From assembly GCA_934667425.1 (NCBI GenBank), contig CAKULV010000017.1, positions 1-57,013 on the forward strand: DNA of 57,013 bases, read 5' to 3'. Origin of the DNA: an uncultured Kiritimatiellota bacterium (GTDB lineage: Bacteria > Verrucomicrobiota > Kiritimatiellia > RFP12 > UBA1067). The notes beneath the pieces were generated by a model. The model was not told where the DNA came from. It did not search any database and was given only the letters and a program-made list of their open reading frames with translations. This document shows, one piece after another, positions 15,506 through 25,465 of the stretch (positions are counted from its first letter, which is position 1; each line of letters begins with the position of its first letter). Both the position numbers and the translations under genes were made by a program.

Positions 15506-18475
15506 TCAGCCCATTATATCACAATCGACCTCTGTCATGGTCTCATACAGCAGCAGCTTAGTTGAAATGCGATCCTGCGGGATGCCCGTAAGCGCGGAAA
15601 GCGCACTCCTGTACATCCGCATCTGCGGCAGGTACGTCTCCTTCATGCGCCGCGAGAACGCCCCTACATCCTCGCCCTTCCTCGTGGCATTCGTCTTGAA
15701 GTCATAGATTGTCGCCCGGCGCTCGCCGCATACATCCGTGAACACAACCCGGTCGAGCTGGCCCGACTGCCACACGTTGCCGAGCAGTATCTCGTACGGA
15801 CGTTCCCGCCACAGGGCCACGCATCCGGCAGGCTTCACGAGCGCCCGTTCGAACGCCGTCTCGGCCTTTGAGGGATCGAGCCACTCTATCTTCGAATACA
15901 GCGCGTGTATCTCTACGCCTCTTTTCGCCGCTTTCCCGAAACTCTCCGCAAACAGGCTGTCGCCCTTCATCCCGGAATGGAACAGACTGCTTGGCCGCGC
16001 CTTGCGGATTTCGCTCCTTCGGGCGCGGTGCGGCCTGCCGTGCGGCACATCCTCTTCCTGTTCATTTCCACTGCTCTGCTTGTTCCCACGCCTGGGGTCA
16101 GGCTTCCTCAGGTACCATTCCCTGTCGCCGAGCGTATTGAGCCCCACGAGTCGAACAAGGTCGCTGAACTTCGCCGGAGAATCCGTTGCCGAACCCTTTT
16201 TCTTTGCGTTCCTTGGATGGAGTATGATCGTCAAGGCCTTCTTTGCCCTCGTCATTGCGACATAGGCAAGGCAAAGCGAATTGTACCTCTGCGTCTGCTG
16301 ACGCCTCGTCTCGGCGGAAGCGAGCGTAGGATCCTCCGATGCGGCATCACTGCCAGGGTTGTCCAGCAGCCATTCGCCATCCTTACCCTCAAGCGGACCA
16401 ACATGCCGCCGATCCACCAGACCGTCAGGCTCGAAGAACGGAATGATCACGTGGTCGAAGCCCAGCCCCTTGGACTGGTGCATCGTCATGATGCGCACCA
16501 CGCCCGGCTCGGCATAGTCGCGCCGCGTCCTGTTCTTGAGGAACTCCACGAAGTCCGACAGCCTCATCGTCGCGTCCCGGCTCTCCTCGAACTCGGCGGC
16601 GCACTTTATCAAATCCTCGAATCTGGCCTCGGTGAAGTCGTTCCACGAATCCGGCAAAACCTTCAGGGCTTCACGCACCTCGCGGAACTTGCGCACCATT
16701 CCAATGCGTGTGAAGTCGCCGAGCAACTGTGCCGAAAGCTCCTCCGCAGACGGCAGCCCGTTCGGGTACATTGCCTTTGCGATCGGCGAAAGCCCGATGT
16801 GCGCATAGGCGAAGGCATCGCGGCTATGGTCGGCAAGCCAGGCAAGCTCCACCATTGTGGCCAGCACAGGAGAGTCCGATATCTTGCTGTCGCCCTCAAA
16901 GACCACCCGGTCAATGCCCCTGGACTTCAGATAGGCGAGTATGTCCTCTCCGTAGTCGTTCTTCCTGACGAGAATCGCCGTGGATATGCCGCGCTCCCAC
17001 GGATTCACGGCACGGAGCGCATTCTCTATGGGCTCGAAGAAGTCGGAAATCTTAGCCTGTCCGGACTGCTTCTCCGCCTGGATGACCTCGACAAAGCCTT
17101 CGCCGTCGGTATCGTGGCTTCGGTGCGGACGGCACTCCCACACGGCGCCAGCGGGCGCAGTGTCCATGTCAAAGGCCCCACGGATCGTTGATTCGCCAAA
17201 TACGATGTTCACGGCGTCCGATATGGACTGGAGGTATCGATGGGACTCGTCAAGTGCCTCAAGGGAATTGCCGCCCTGTCTGGCGCGGGCGACCTGCTCG
17301 GAAAGTATCTTCACGTCCCCGCCACGCCATTCGTATATGGACTGCTTCCTGTCGCCGACTATCAGCACGCTGCGGCCCATCCCCGGCTGGCTGCTTTCAC
17401 TTATCAGGTTCTCCAGCGCCTTCCACTGGCCTCGGCTCGTATCCTGGAACTCATCCAAGGCCCAATGCTCGAACTTCGCGTCAAGCCGATACTCGAGAGG
17501 TAGACGAACTCCCTCCGCGAGTGAATTGACAAGTCGGGGCAGATCCTCGAACGTTATGTTCCCGCGAGAGCGAACCTTCGCGTCGTATGCGGCATCGTAG
17601 GTGCGCATCAGACGGAATATCCCCTGCGTCACCTCAAGCGAATGTGCTATGCGCCACATGCGCATCCTATGGAGGACAAGTTCGGCCAAGGGGTCGCCCT
17701 CCATGCATTTCGGAAGCTTATCGGGGGGCGAACCATGGAATCGGGAGACGGCGTCCAGGAAGGTTCCGCCGCCGCGCGCATCCCTATATCGCTCCAGGCC
17801 TTCAGCCATCGAGCGTATGTCAGCCACCGTGACATCGAGATCGCCCGGCGGATTGTCGCCCCATATCGCAGAGGCTGTCCCCCATGCCGAGGCGACGCTC
17901 AAATCCCTGTAGCGAGAGTGCCATCCCGAGACAAATTCCGTGAACCGCCGCCAGAAGCCGTTCGAGCCCGCCGTTCCGGTCACAAGACGGAACGCCTCGC
18001 GGAACACCACCTTGGCATCCTCGGAATCAAGCATCAGCATGTCCGCGACGAGACGATCCCGCTCCACCGGACTGCGGTAATCGCTCATCACGGAGACTTC
18101 GCCCCCGAACCCAAGCTCAAGGGGTATCATGCGCACGATGCGCATCAGGAAACTGTCCAGAGTACCGATCAGCGAAAGATGCTGATGGGCTATGACCTTG
18201 CGGAGCATCGCCCCGAAGTCCGCCGCCGACAGGTTGCGCCCGAGGCGCTGGCTCTCTGCGGCGGCAACCTTCGGATCGTCTGCCGCCTTGGAAAGGCGTT
18301 CAATGAAACTGTTGAATATCTCGCCGGCCGCCATCCGCGAGAAGGTGAGCGCGACGATGCGCTCCGGCTCAACTCCGTCGAATATCAGCCGCAGCAGGCG
18401 CGTGACAAGCGAAAACGTCTTCCCGGTGCCGGCAGACGCCTCAATCACGGTCAGCGCTGGAAGCCGCATGCTCAT
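15506..18475 (-). CDS. addA: AddA/RecB-like UvrD-family helicase-nuclease
   Basis: The product has 989 residues and is the predicted helicase-nuclease subunit of an AddAB double-strand-break end-processing complex. The Walker A motif is ASAGTGKT (13-20). The DEXQ-type Walker B is ALDEFQDTSRGQ near residue 338, the helicase motif V/VI region carries MTMHQSKGLGFDHVIIP and AYVAMTRAKKAL, and a C-terminal PD-(D/E)XK nuclease core reads IYDFKTN near residue 922, followed by LPQMRMYRSAL. It overlaps addB by four bases (ATGA), showing translational coupling. It is shorter than Bacillus AddA (about 1230). Confidence 0.82.
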   Translation of the reverse strand: MSMRLPALTVIEASAGTGKTFSLVTRLLRLIFDGVEPERIVALTFSRMAAGEIFNSFIERLSKAADDPKVAAAESQRLGRNLSAADFGAMLRKVIAHQHLSLIGTLDSFLMRIVRMIPLELGFGGEVSVMSDYRSPVERDRLVADMLMLDSEDAKVVFREAFRLVTGTAGSNGFWRRFTEFVSGWHSRYRDLSVASAWGTASAIWGDNPPGDLDVTVADIRSMAEGLERYRDARGGGTFLDAVSRFHGSPPDKLPKCMEGDPLAELVLHRMRMWRIAHSLEVTQGIFRLMRTYDAAYDAKVRSRGNITFEDLPRLVNSLAEGVRLPLEYRLDAKFEHWALDEFQDTSRGQWKALENLISESSQPGMGRSVLIVGDRKQSIYEWRGGDVKILSEQVARARQGGNSLEALDESHRYLQSISDAVNIVFGESTIRGAFDMDTAPAGAVWECRPHRSHDTDGEGFVEVIQAEKQSGQAKISDFFEPIENALRAVNPWERGISTAILVRKNDYGEDILAYLKSRGIDRVVFEGDSKISDSPVLATMVELAWLADHSRDAFAYAHIGLSPIAKAMYPNGLPSAEELSAQLLGDFTRIGMVRKFREVREALKVLPDSWNDFTEARFEDLIKCAAEFEESRDATMRLSDFVEFLKNRTRRDYAEPGVVRIMTMHQSKGLGFDHVIIPFFEPDGLVDRRHVGPLEGKDGEWLLDNPGSDAASEDPTLASAETRRQQTQRYNSLCLAYVAMTRAKKALTIILHPRNAKKKGSATDSPAKFSDLVRLVGLNTLGDREWYLRKPDPRRGNKQSSGNEQEEDVPHGRPHRARRSEIRKARPSSLFHSGMKGDSLFAESFGKAAKRGVEIHALYSKIEWLDPSKAETAFERALVKPAGCVALWRERPYEILLGNVWQSGQLDRVVFTDVCGERRATIYDFKTNATRKGEDVGAFSRRMKETYLPQMRMYRSALSALTGIPQDRISTKLLLYETMTEVDCDIMG
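15513..15521 (-). promoter_or_regulatory. Extended -10 promoter of the ThyX-like gene
   Basis: TGATATAAT on the minus strand (hexamer 15513-15518) lies in the last codons of addA, 10 bases before the ATG at 15502. The predicted leader is only a few bases, and no Shine-Dalgarno is visible. Confidence 0.5.
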
Positions 18476-21222
18476 CCGCCCTGCTCCAATCTCGCGAGCT
18501 GATCGGCGACCCAGTCCGGATCAAGCCCGTCCGCAAGCGACTTCCACACGAGTTCGCCGTAGTTGTCGTGCCACTTCGAATCTGAAGACGGAGGATAGAA
18601 TATGCCCTTCGCGATGTTGGTGAGAAGCGACACCACAAGGTCTTCGGCTTCGCTCTGTCCGCCATCATGGCAGGCATGCTCCTCGTCGAACGCGACGTCT
18701 TCGGCCCGCTCGGCAAGGATGCAGTAGAACGCCTTTGCCGCATGGGCCTGGGCCTTGCCATAGCGGTTGGACGACTCTACCATTGCGCGATATATTGGCA
18801 GCTGCACGCTCTTGTATCGGCTCGGATCCAATCTCGACCACGTCTTGTAGTCGATGATCGCCAACTCACCCGTATGCTCGTTTTCGTCTATCCTGTCGAC
18901 CTTTCCCCGCAACAGAGTGGGGCAACCCTTTATCCGGCACGACAGCGTCTGTTCCGAATCGACTATCCGCCACCCCTGCGCGCGCCTTCTCGCCTGATGC
19001 ACCGAGAAATTTCGCAGCCTGTCTATCGCCGCCTCGCCCTGAAGCGTTATCACCGTCGGCAGGGTCTCTCCAAATGACGACAGCCTGCGCCATACGGCAT
19101 CGGCAAGGAAGGCGGAGATCTCCCTGTCATCGACAGAATCCCTCGGCCCTTCCTTGGCAAAATCCTCCAAGGCGCCGTGGCACAGCGTGCCGAACGCCCT
19201 CGCGTCCAGCTCCTGGCTGCTGTCGTCCGAATGCTCCCCGAACACCTCGTGAAGGTAGAAATCGAACGGACACCTGAAATACCTGTCGAGTTCCGTTGGC
19301 GATATGCGCTCCCTGAACTTCGTCCCGCTTGGCGGACGCGGAAGGTTCAGTCGCCAAACCGGAGGCAATGCCTTTGGAGGTGCGCTTCCGCTCCCCTTTG
19401 TAATCGAGTAGAGGCGCAATGCGAGCTTCGGCAGGTCATGGTCGCCAATCCCGTTGAAAAGTATGCGCGACGGCTTCATCACGTTCTTGTCGCTCGCGAC
19501 CTGATGCAGATGCACCGTGACCGCGCCTCGCCGGCGGCACGCTATTGCCTCGTGGAATATGAACGAATCGCGCATCTCGCGCAGCGCATTGGTCGTCACG
19601 CCAAGCGATTCGCGCAGCGAATCAGGGACGAACGGATGCCCGACAACGTTTTCGGGCACACATCCCTCGTTGAATCCGGCAATTACGAGTTCATCTTCGG
19701 CGCACCATGGCATCTCAAGCCATCCATTCGCGACCAGAACATTGGGCGACAGCGGTTCCAGCATGTACGCGGCCCGTTTCAGCAGCTGCAGGCACAGCAT
19801 CGAGCGCAGTCTCTCCGGCACAAGTTCGCTTGCGCATGACTCGCGCAAATCCCGAACCGCCTCCGCTGCGGCGACGAGCTCGCGGTCGGACGGGTTCCTC
19901 TCGTCGAGCGTCAATGTCGCGAATATCTTCCGGACGAACGTGAACGGATCGCGGATCTCTGACTTCAGCATACGCGACATTCGCAAGAGCCCATCGGCCG
20001 CAGTGCGATCCGAATCCTTCCTCGCTCCCCCGGCAAGCGTCCCCATGCCCCTTATGGCATCGTCCATGGTCCGCGGCAGACACTCGTTCTGGACAGCATC
20101 AAGCGCCCCCACATACCTTGCGATCTCTTCGCGTCCAACGCCAAGTCGCGCAGACGCCCAACGGGCGACGTCGCCGAACCGGATCAGCGTCGAGAAGGTC
20201 GCGTAATCCTCGCGCACGGTAAGCCTGATCATGCAAAGCAGCAACCGTCCCAACGCCGATCTGGACAGAGCCGTCCTCGACGGATTGCGCAACGTCAGTT
20301 CATCGCTTGAGAAATGATTCTGGAACGCGCCCTCCAGCTCGGGGTACATCTCATTGTCGCAGACGGCAAGGGCCGGCAACGCTTCGCTCGCGTCGATCTC
20401 CCTGAAGATCCTCGCCACCGCGTCGGCCTCCACGACTGCGGACGGCGATGGGAATATCGACTCGGGGCCGATATCGGCGCCGAAGACCGACGCCGGACGC
20501 CCCCACCCGTCAAACCTCAAGGCCATGGATTCGTCCGCATGGATCAGCACAAACACATTTTGCGACGAGTGCTCAAGATAGCCGAGAAGCGCCTCCTGCG
20601 CATCAACGGCGCCGGGAAGGACGATCTCCTCGATGACGGTTTCGGAGCATCCCGCCTCCATCGCGCGCTTCCGTGAGAGGCACCGCGCCACAACCCCCTT
20701 GCCGGACAGTGTCTTGAGGAACTCGCTCTCGATTTCCGCGAGTTCAGACCAGCGCTGTCCGTCCATCTCGCACCGGACATCACGCATCAGCATGGCCTTC
20801 TCGCCAATGATGGAGTATATGTCCAATATCGAACTGGCCGTCTCAAGAGCCCATTCGGCATTCCTGTCGGCAGGAGGGCGCGGAAACAGGACAGGAAAAT
20901 CGGATAGGTCAACATCAAGCAGAATCGAGGCCATTGTCGCCAGCTCTTCCGCGTCAGTCGCGACACGGGCATCCTTCATCTGAAGGACGTTGCTGCCCAT
21001 CGTGACAAGGGGGGCCAGCAGTCCGCCCCAGCCGTTGTCTAAAGCCCGTTTCGCAAGAGCCAGCCGCAAGTTGCGCCCGCTTTGCGCCGTAGGTACGATT
21101 ACCATCACGTGCGACAGTGACTTCGCGCCGCCGGGATCGTCACGCACCCGCCCGCAAAGCCAATCTGCAGTCGCTTCGACAAGCTTGCGCCGAGGATCGA
21201 GATATGCCGTCTCCCGCACCAT
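18472..21222 (-). CDS. addB: AddB-like PD-(D/E)XK nuclease subunit
   Basis: The product has 916 residues and is the partner of AddA. The N-terminal half is an inactive helicase-like fold (VMVIVPTAQSGRNLRLAL in place of a Walker A). The C-terminal part carries the PDDEXK_1 domain: RISPTELDRYFRCPFDFYLHEVFG near residue 645, then a catalytic IIDYKTW near residue 790, followed by QLPIYRAMV. The four-cysteine iron-sulfur staple of Bacillus AddB is not evident. It is four bases downstream of rmuC and overlaps addA by four bases, so rmuC-addB-addA appear to be one transcription unit for recombinational repair. Confidence 0.8.
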   Translation of the reverse strand: MVRETAYLDPRRKLVEATADWLCGRVRDDPGGAKSLSHVMVIVPTAQSGRNLRLALAKRALDNGWGGLLAPLVTMGSNVLQMKDARVATDAEELATMASILLDVDLSDFPVLFPRPPADRNAEWALETASSILDIYSIIGEKAMLMRDVRCEMDGQRWSELAEIESEFLKTLSGKGVVARCLSRKRAMEAGCSETVIEEIVLPGAVDAQEALLGYLEHSSQNVFVLIHADESMALRFDGWGRPASVFGADIGPESIFPSPSAVVEADAVARIFREIDASEALPALAVCDNEMYPELEGAFQNHFSSDELTLRNPSRTALSRSALGRLLLCMIRLTVREDYATFSTLIRFGDVARWASARLGVGREEIARYVGALDAVQNECLPRTMDDAIRGMGTLAGGARKDSDRTAADGLLRMSRMLKSEIRDPFTFVRKIFATLTLDERNPSDRELVAAAEAVRDLRESCASELVPERLRSMLCLQLLKRAAYMLEPLSPNVLVANGWLEMPWCAEDELVIAGFNEGCVPENVVGHPFVPDSLRESLGVTTNALREMRDSFIFHEAIACRRRGAVTVHLHQVASDKNVMKPSRILFNGIGDHDLPKLALRLYSITKGSGSAPPKALPPVWRLNLPRPPSGTKFRERISPTELDRYFRCPFDFYLHEVFGEHSDDSSQELDARAFGTLCHGALEDFAKEGPRDSVDDREISAFLADAVWRRLSSFGETLPTVITLQGEAAIDRLRNFSVHQARRRAQGWRIVDSEQTLSCRIKGCPTLLRGKVDRIDENEHTGELAIIDYKTWSRLDPSRYKSVQLPIYRAMVESSNRYGKAQAHAAKAFYCILAERAEDVAFDEEHACHDGGQSEAEDLVVSLLTNIAKGIFYPPSSDSKWHDNYGELVWKSLADGLDPDWVADQLARLEQGG

Positions 21223-21226
21223 CGCC

Positions 21227-22507
21227 TCACGTCCTCAAGGCAAGCGATGCGCGCCTGCCGTTCGAGTTGGTCAGTCTCGACAGCTCTTTCGCGGGGACGC
21301 GGACATTGAGCCCGCCATCCTCATAACCCACCTTGCGCAACGTCTCCTTGTACTGTCGCTGGGCGTCCTCAAGAGCCTTTCCAACCTTCTCGAACGCCAC
21401 GAAGGCGGCGTCAAGCCGGGCGAGGATCTGTTCGGCGCGCTTGCCGATCTCCTGGTTGTTCCTGTCCACCTTCAGCCTGTCAATGCCGAGCTTGAAAAGC
21501 ACAAGATACCCGAACAGCATCTGCGGCGAGGCGAGAACCACATTCTTCTCGTTCGCGAACGCCCCTATGGATGGATCGGCCGACAGTGCCGCCGCGTAGG
21601 TGGCTTCGCTCGGCATGGCCATTATTACTACCGGAGAATACTCCACCTCCAGGTCGCGATCCTTCTCCTTGAGCAGCTTCGGGTACTCCTTGCCGGACAG
21701 CCCGACTATCTGGTTGCGGACGCTCCGGGCATGCTCCTTCATCATCGCCTCGGCGTCAGACGACCGCCCCTCGTCCGAAGCCTGCACGGCTGAGAGAAAC
21801 GAGTCTATGTTCACCTTCGCATCTATGAGTATCTTCCGGTGGCCTCCGTCAAATACGGTGAAGTCGGGCAATCCCGCATCGCGGGCGCCCTCCTGTTCGA
21901 CGAAGTCGACTCCGCTTTTGAGGCCAGCCCCCTCCAATGCGTTGCGGACGATCCCCTCGCCCCAGTTTCCCTGCTTCTTGTTGCCGCCTTTCAGCGCCGC
22001 GATGAAGTTTTCGGCCTGCAGCCCGAGGCTCTGGGCCTTTTGCCCGACCTCTCCGAGTTTTGACTTCAGCTCCGCGCCCAGCTGGACATTTGCCTCTCTC
22101 GTCTTTTCTGCGGAAATCTTGAAGTCCGCTATGCGCTCCTTCAATGCGTCGAAAAGCGGTTTGACGTCCTTTGCGTTCTTCTCGGAGAGGGAGCGCGCCT
22201 TTTCATCCAGCTCCTTCTCCACCAGCGCCGTGAATTCATTGCGGAGCGCACCGATTGTCGCGTTGAACGTATTGCGCTGCTCGTCCAGCCGTTCTGCGCA
22301 AGACCGCTCCCTGTCGGCAAGCCTGGCCTCGAAGCTTTCGTCCTTCGATGCCAGAAGCATGCGCAGGCTGTCGTTTTCGCTCCTGAGGCGTACGCTTTCC
22401 TGTATTGCGGCATCCTTCGCGGAGCGAGACCTGAAAAGCACACACACCGCAGCGGCAAGCGCCACAGCGAAGGACCCAGTCAGGCAAAGCAGCACAACAG
22501 ACTCCAT
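21227..22507 (-). CDS. rmuC: DNA recombination protein RmuC
   Basis: The product has 426 residues from the ATG at 22507 (a GTG one codon earlier is possible); GAGG lies upstream. One N-terminal membrane segment (VVLLCLTGSFAVALAAAVCVLF) is followed by a long coiled coil (about 30-165) and the RmuC nuclease-like domain, with GNKKQGNWGEGIVRNALEGAGL, ILIDAKVNIDSF, and VVIMAMPSEATYAAAL. RmuC limits inversion at short inverted repeats and lesions. That is notable in a genome with many palindromes. It is directly upstream of addB with a four-base gap. Confidence 0.9.
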   Translation of the reverse strand: MESVVLLCLTGSFAVALAAAVCVLFRSRSAKDAAIQESVRLRSENDSLRMLLASKDESFEARLADRERSCAERLDEQRNTFNATIGALRNEFTALVEKELDEKARSLSEKNAKDVKPLFDALKERIADFKISAEKTREANVQLGAELKSKLGEVGQKAQSLGLQAENFIAALKGGNKKQGNWGEGIVRNALEGAGLKSGVDFVEQEGARDAGLPDFTVFDGGHRKILIDAKVNIDSFLSAVQASDEGRSSDAEAMMKEHARSVRNQIVGLSGKEYPKLLKEKDRDLEVEYSPVVIMAMPSEATYAAALSADPSIGAFANEKNVVLASPQMLFGYLVLFKLGIDRLKVDRNNQEIGKRAEQILARLDAAFVAFEKVGKALEDAQRQYKETLRKVGYEDGGLNVRVPAKELSRLTNSNGRRASLALRT

Positions 22508-22538
22508 CACGCCTCAACTGCCGACACGGGCGCCCCTA

Positions 22539-23933
22539 TCAGGGTTTCGCGGACTTCAGCTTCGCCGCGACGTCGAGCATTCGCGTATTGAGGTCTGCAA
22601 ACGTGACGTCGGTGGAATACACGTCCTTGTAGTACGCGTATGCCTTTTCGAGATCGCCGGACTGTTCGGCGCACAGGCCAAGCTGGTACACGATCTTCTT
22701 CTTCAGCTCGTCCATCGTCGGGATCTGGTCTCGGGCCGTCTCAAGCTGCATCACGCCCATGTCGGTCTGCCCCTTGTGCACAAAGCACATGGCCAGATAG
22801 TAAAGCGCCTCAAGGCGATCCTTCGGGCTCTTCTGGGCCAGCTGGAAATGCTGGACAGCCTCATCGTAGTACCCGTAGGTGAAATACTGGAGACCGAGTT
22901 CGAAATGCAAGTGCAGGTCGTTGGGGTAACGCTCTACGCGTGCCGCAAGGTCGTCAAACACGAACTGGTTCTTTTCGGCCTCAAGCTCGTCAGCCTCCTC
23001 GCTTTTGCCGGCCCCCTTCAGCTGCTCGATGCGATACTCGTAGTCTGCCGTGCGCGTGGACGAAAGCATGCGGTCAAGCTCTGGATCGGAGCTGTTGATC
23101 GCTATGGCCTTTTCCAACGTGGATATCGCCTCCGCGAACCGCTTGTTCTGGGTGTATAGGCGGGCAAGGGCCCGATAGAAGTTCATGTTGGACGGCTCTT
23201 TCTCTATCTGGGCCAGCTTCTCCGCTATGAGCGCGTCCGCATCGTCTCCAACCACCATCGCCTTGTTTGCCTGGTCAAGCTTCTTGGCCTGTTCCTTGTT
23301 TGCGATGAGCTGCTGGAATCCGCCTTTCTTGCCGACGGCGTCGTTCCATCCCGCGGACATGGTGGCCTGCGCCTCGGTGTTCTTCAGCAACTGGAGGATG
23401 CGCTGGTCGCCCGGCTTGAGCTCCGACAGCTTCTGGTAGGCGTCGCGGGCCTTGTCGAACCGCTTGGCGATGGTATAGTACGTGGCGACCCGCTCAAGAA
23501 GCGCAGGGTCGTTGTTTCCGCAGTTGTATGCGGCCTCTATCGTTATCGCCGCCGCCTCTGGCTTGCCGGCCGACTCGGCCGCCTTCACGGCGCACTCGAT
23601 GTTGCCCGGGTCGAGGGGGTTCTGCTGCAGAAGCTTCTCCGCCTCGGCCATGGCCTCTGTCCCCTGGCCTTTCTTCGCCAAGGCGAGCACCTTCTGCCTG
23701 GCGAAGTATCCGCCGAGCCCCTGGACCTTCAGGGCAAGGGCGCTGGGCGGGTTGCTCTTGAACTTGCCTATCTGCGCGGCGCGGAGCATCCTGCGCGTCT
23801 CAAGCGCATCTGGCGCGAGAGTCAGAGCCTGCATGAGCATCTCTATGGCCAAGTCAAACTTTCTGGCCTCAAGCGCCTGTCTGCCACGGTTTGTGAAATT
23901 CTGTGCCTTTTGGGCTATTGCATCGCTCGCCAT
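22539..23933 (-). CDS. Tetratricopeptide-repeat protein
   Basis: The product has 464 residues from the ATG at 23933, with GGCAGGG upstream. The protein has no signal peptide and consists of successive TPR-like helical pairs: ALEARKFDLAIEMLMQALTLAPDALETRRML, ALARLYTQNKRFAEAISTLEKAIAINSSDPEL (read in part), HLHFELGLQYFTYGYYDEAVQHFQLAQ, and LGLCAEQSGDLEKAYAYYKDVYS. It is probably a cytoplasmic or peripheral scaffold. The partner is unknown. It precedes rmuC by about 30 bases and has its own promoter upstream, so it may head the rmuC-addBA transcript. Confidence 0.75.
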   Translation of the reverse strand: MASDAIAQKAQNFTNRGRQALEARKFDLAIEMLMQALTLAPDALETRRMLRAAQIGKFKSNPPSALALKVQGLGGYFARQKVLALAKKGQGTEAMAEAEKLLQQNPLDPGNIECAVKAAESAGKPEAAAITIEAAYNCGNNDPALLERVATYYTIAKRFDKARDAYQKLSELKPGDQRILQLLKNTEAQATMSAGWNDAVGKKGGFQQLIANKEQAKKLDQANKAMVVGDDADALIAEKLAQIEKEPSNMNFYRALARLYTQNKRFAEAISTLEKAIAINSSDPELDRMLSSTRTADYEYRIEQLKGAGKSEEADELEAEKNQFVFDDLAARVERYPNDLHLHFELGLQYFTYGYYDEAVQHFQLAQKSPKDRLEALYYLAMCFVHKGQTDMGVMQLETARDQIPTMDELKKKIVYQLGLCAEQSGDLEKAYAYYKDVYSTDVTFADLNTRMLDVAAKLKSAKP

Positions 23934-23968
23934 ATAAACCCTGCCTTTCCTGAAAATAAACTTTCGCC

Positions 23969-23977
23969 AATTTACCA
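23969..23977 (-). promoter_or_regulatory. Extended -10 promoter of the TPR gene
   Basis: TGGTAAATT on the minus strand (hexamer 23969-23974) is preceded by ATTG and lies about 35 bases before the ATG at 23933. It fits the recurring TTGTG-R-TAtAAT pattern of this window. Confidence 0.4.
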
Positions 23978-24022
23978 CAATTCACGGCGGCTTTCAAGCA
24001 GTCCGCGCGAATCGCCCGCGCA

Positions 24023-25408
24023 TCATGCCTTTCTTGGCGGCACCGCGAAATCCTCCGGCTTGAAGTAGTGTGTCTTGTGCGTGTCCGCCGCGATGTTGGC
24101 GGCGAGCACGGCCACGGCAGACTCATAGGCAAGCTCTGCGGGGCAGTTCAGCGGCTGCCCATGACGGCAGGCCGCAAAGAAATTCTCAAGGTGCGGCATG
24201 TGCGCGGGCTTGTTCATCTCCACCGCGAGGGGATTGCCGGTCGCCTGCGCCGAAATGCGCGTGTCCACGGCAATGTCCTTGGTAACCTCTTTCTTTATCT
24301 TGTCGCCTTCCGTAGGAAGGATGTATCCCTTGTCGATGAACTTCTGCCATTCGGCGTCCGAGAACCCGCCCTCGCGAAGTTCCCTCTGCACGGTATTGCC
24401 GCGCGCCGATATCTCGGCGATCGTAAGGGCGGCATTCACGCCCATGAACTGTTCGTAGAACCCGCCCCTGGCGTTCGACGATATCACCTGGTACACGGCC
24501 TCGTTCTTTGTGCCGTCGGGCATCGTGAACTCGTAGATGCAGTACACTCGGTCGTACGTCTGCCTGCGCGGCGAGAACGCATCCTTGCCGCCAATCGCGG
24601 TGACGCTGGACGGCGGCACGCCCCATGCCCAGAAGAAGAGGTCTATCTGGTGGGACCCAAGGTCGACCATCGAGCCGCCGCCATACTTGTGGAACCATCG
24701 CCAGTTCAGGTACTGCTCCGCGTTCTCGTATCCGTACTTCGTGAGGATGGACTGCTTCGGCGGACGCTTCACCGAGAAGAACGGGGCGAGGGTGCGGTTC
24801 CATTGCGCATACGCCGTGGTGACGCGGCCAAGCATTTCCGGCACGATATGCTCGAAGCAGTGCCGGTAGCGCGGATTGGAGCGGCGCTGATGCCCGATCT
24901 GCAGGAGCTTGCCGGTCTCCCTCTGCACCCGGCACATCTCTGCCGCCTCTTCGAGCTTGTTGCTCATCTCCTTCTCGCAGTACACGTGCTTGCCTTTGCG
25001 CAGACAATAGCAGGTGTGCTCGCAGTGCATCCAGTCCGGCGTGGCCACGATCACGGCGTCGATGTTGGCGTCTTCCTTGTCAAGCATCTCGCGATAGTCT
25101 TCGTACGTGCTCACATCCATTCCGTAGCCCTTGAAGAAGGCACGGGCCTGCTGGCGCTGGAATTTCCAGATGTCGCACACGGCGCGCACTCGCACGCCGG
25201 GAATCCGCGCCAGGGAGTTGGAAAGCACGCGGCCCTCCGCCCCCCAGCCGATCATGGCCACATTTATCGTGTCGTCGTCCGGCCCGATTGGACGCTTGTC
25301 CTCGGGAAGCCTACTCCTGTCATCGCCAAGGATGCCGAAACTCGGCAGGAAACTTGCCGCCACGGCGGCGCCTTTGATAAAACCTCTTCTGTTCGCCAGC
25401 AGATTCAT
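24023..25408 (-). CDS. Tat-exported Gfo/Idh/MocA family oxidoreductase
   Basis: The product has 461 residues from the ATG at 25408 (AAGGGTG upstream). A twin-arginine signal NRRGFIKGAAVAASFLPSFG is at residues 7-26. Next comes a Rossmann fold (INVAMIGWGAEGRVLSNSLA) with the Gfo/Idh/MocA hallmark EKEMSNKLEEAAEM (the EKP-type lysine). The C-terminal dehydrogenase domain includes WNWRW-like YLNWRWFHKYGGGSMVDLGSHQIDLFFWAWG. It is a predicted periplasmic NAD(P)-dependent sugar or inositol oxidoreductase. Such Tat-exported members are abundant in the PVC superphylum and Bacteroidetes. An extended -10 lies directly upstream. Confidence 0.88.
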   Translation of the reverse strand: MNLLANRRGFIKGAAVAASFLPSFGILGDDRSRLPEDKRPIGPDDDTINVAMIGWGAEGRVLSNSLARIPGVRVRAVCDIWKFQRQQARAFFKGYGMDVSTYEDYREMLDKEDANIDAVIVATPDWMHCEHTCYCLRKGKHVYCEKEMSNKLEEAAEMCRVQRETGKLLQIGHQRRSNPRYRHCFEHIVPEMLGRVTTAYAQWNRTLAPFFSVKRPPKQSILTKYGYENAEQYLNWRWFHKYGGGSMVDLGSHQIDLFFWAWGVPPSSVTAIGGKDAFSPRRQTYDRVYCIYEFTMPDGTKNEAVYQVISSNARGGFYEQFMGVNAALTIAEISARGNTVQRELREGGFSDAEWQKFIDKGYILPTEGDKIKKEVTKDIAVDTRISAQATGNPLAVEMNKPAHMPHLENFFAACRHGQPLNCPAELAYESAVAVLAANIAADTHKTHYFKPEDFAVPPRKA

Positions 25409-25429
25409 CTTTTCACCCTTTTGTTCACA

Positions 25430-25438
25430 ATTATACCA
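25430..25438 (-). promoter_or_regulatory. Extended -10 promoter of the oxidoreductase gene
   Basis: TGGTATAAT on the minus strand (hexamer 25430-25435) is preceded by GTG and ends 21 bases before the ATG. It lies in the short gap after recD2, so the oxidoreductase has its own start. Confidence 0.55.
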
Positions 25439-25465
25439 CACGCCAACTCCGCCGCGCAACCTTCC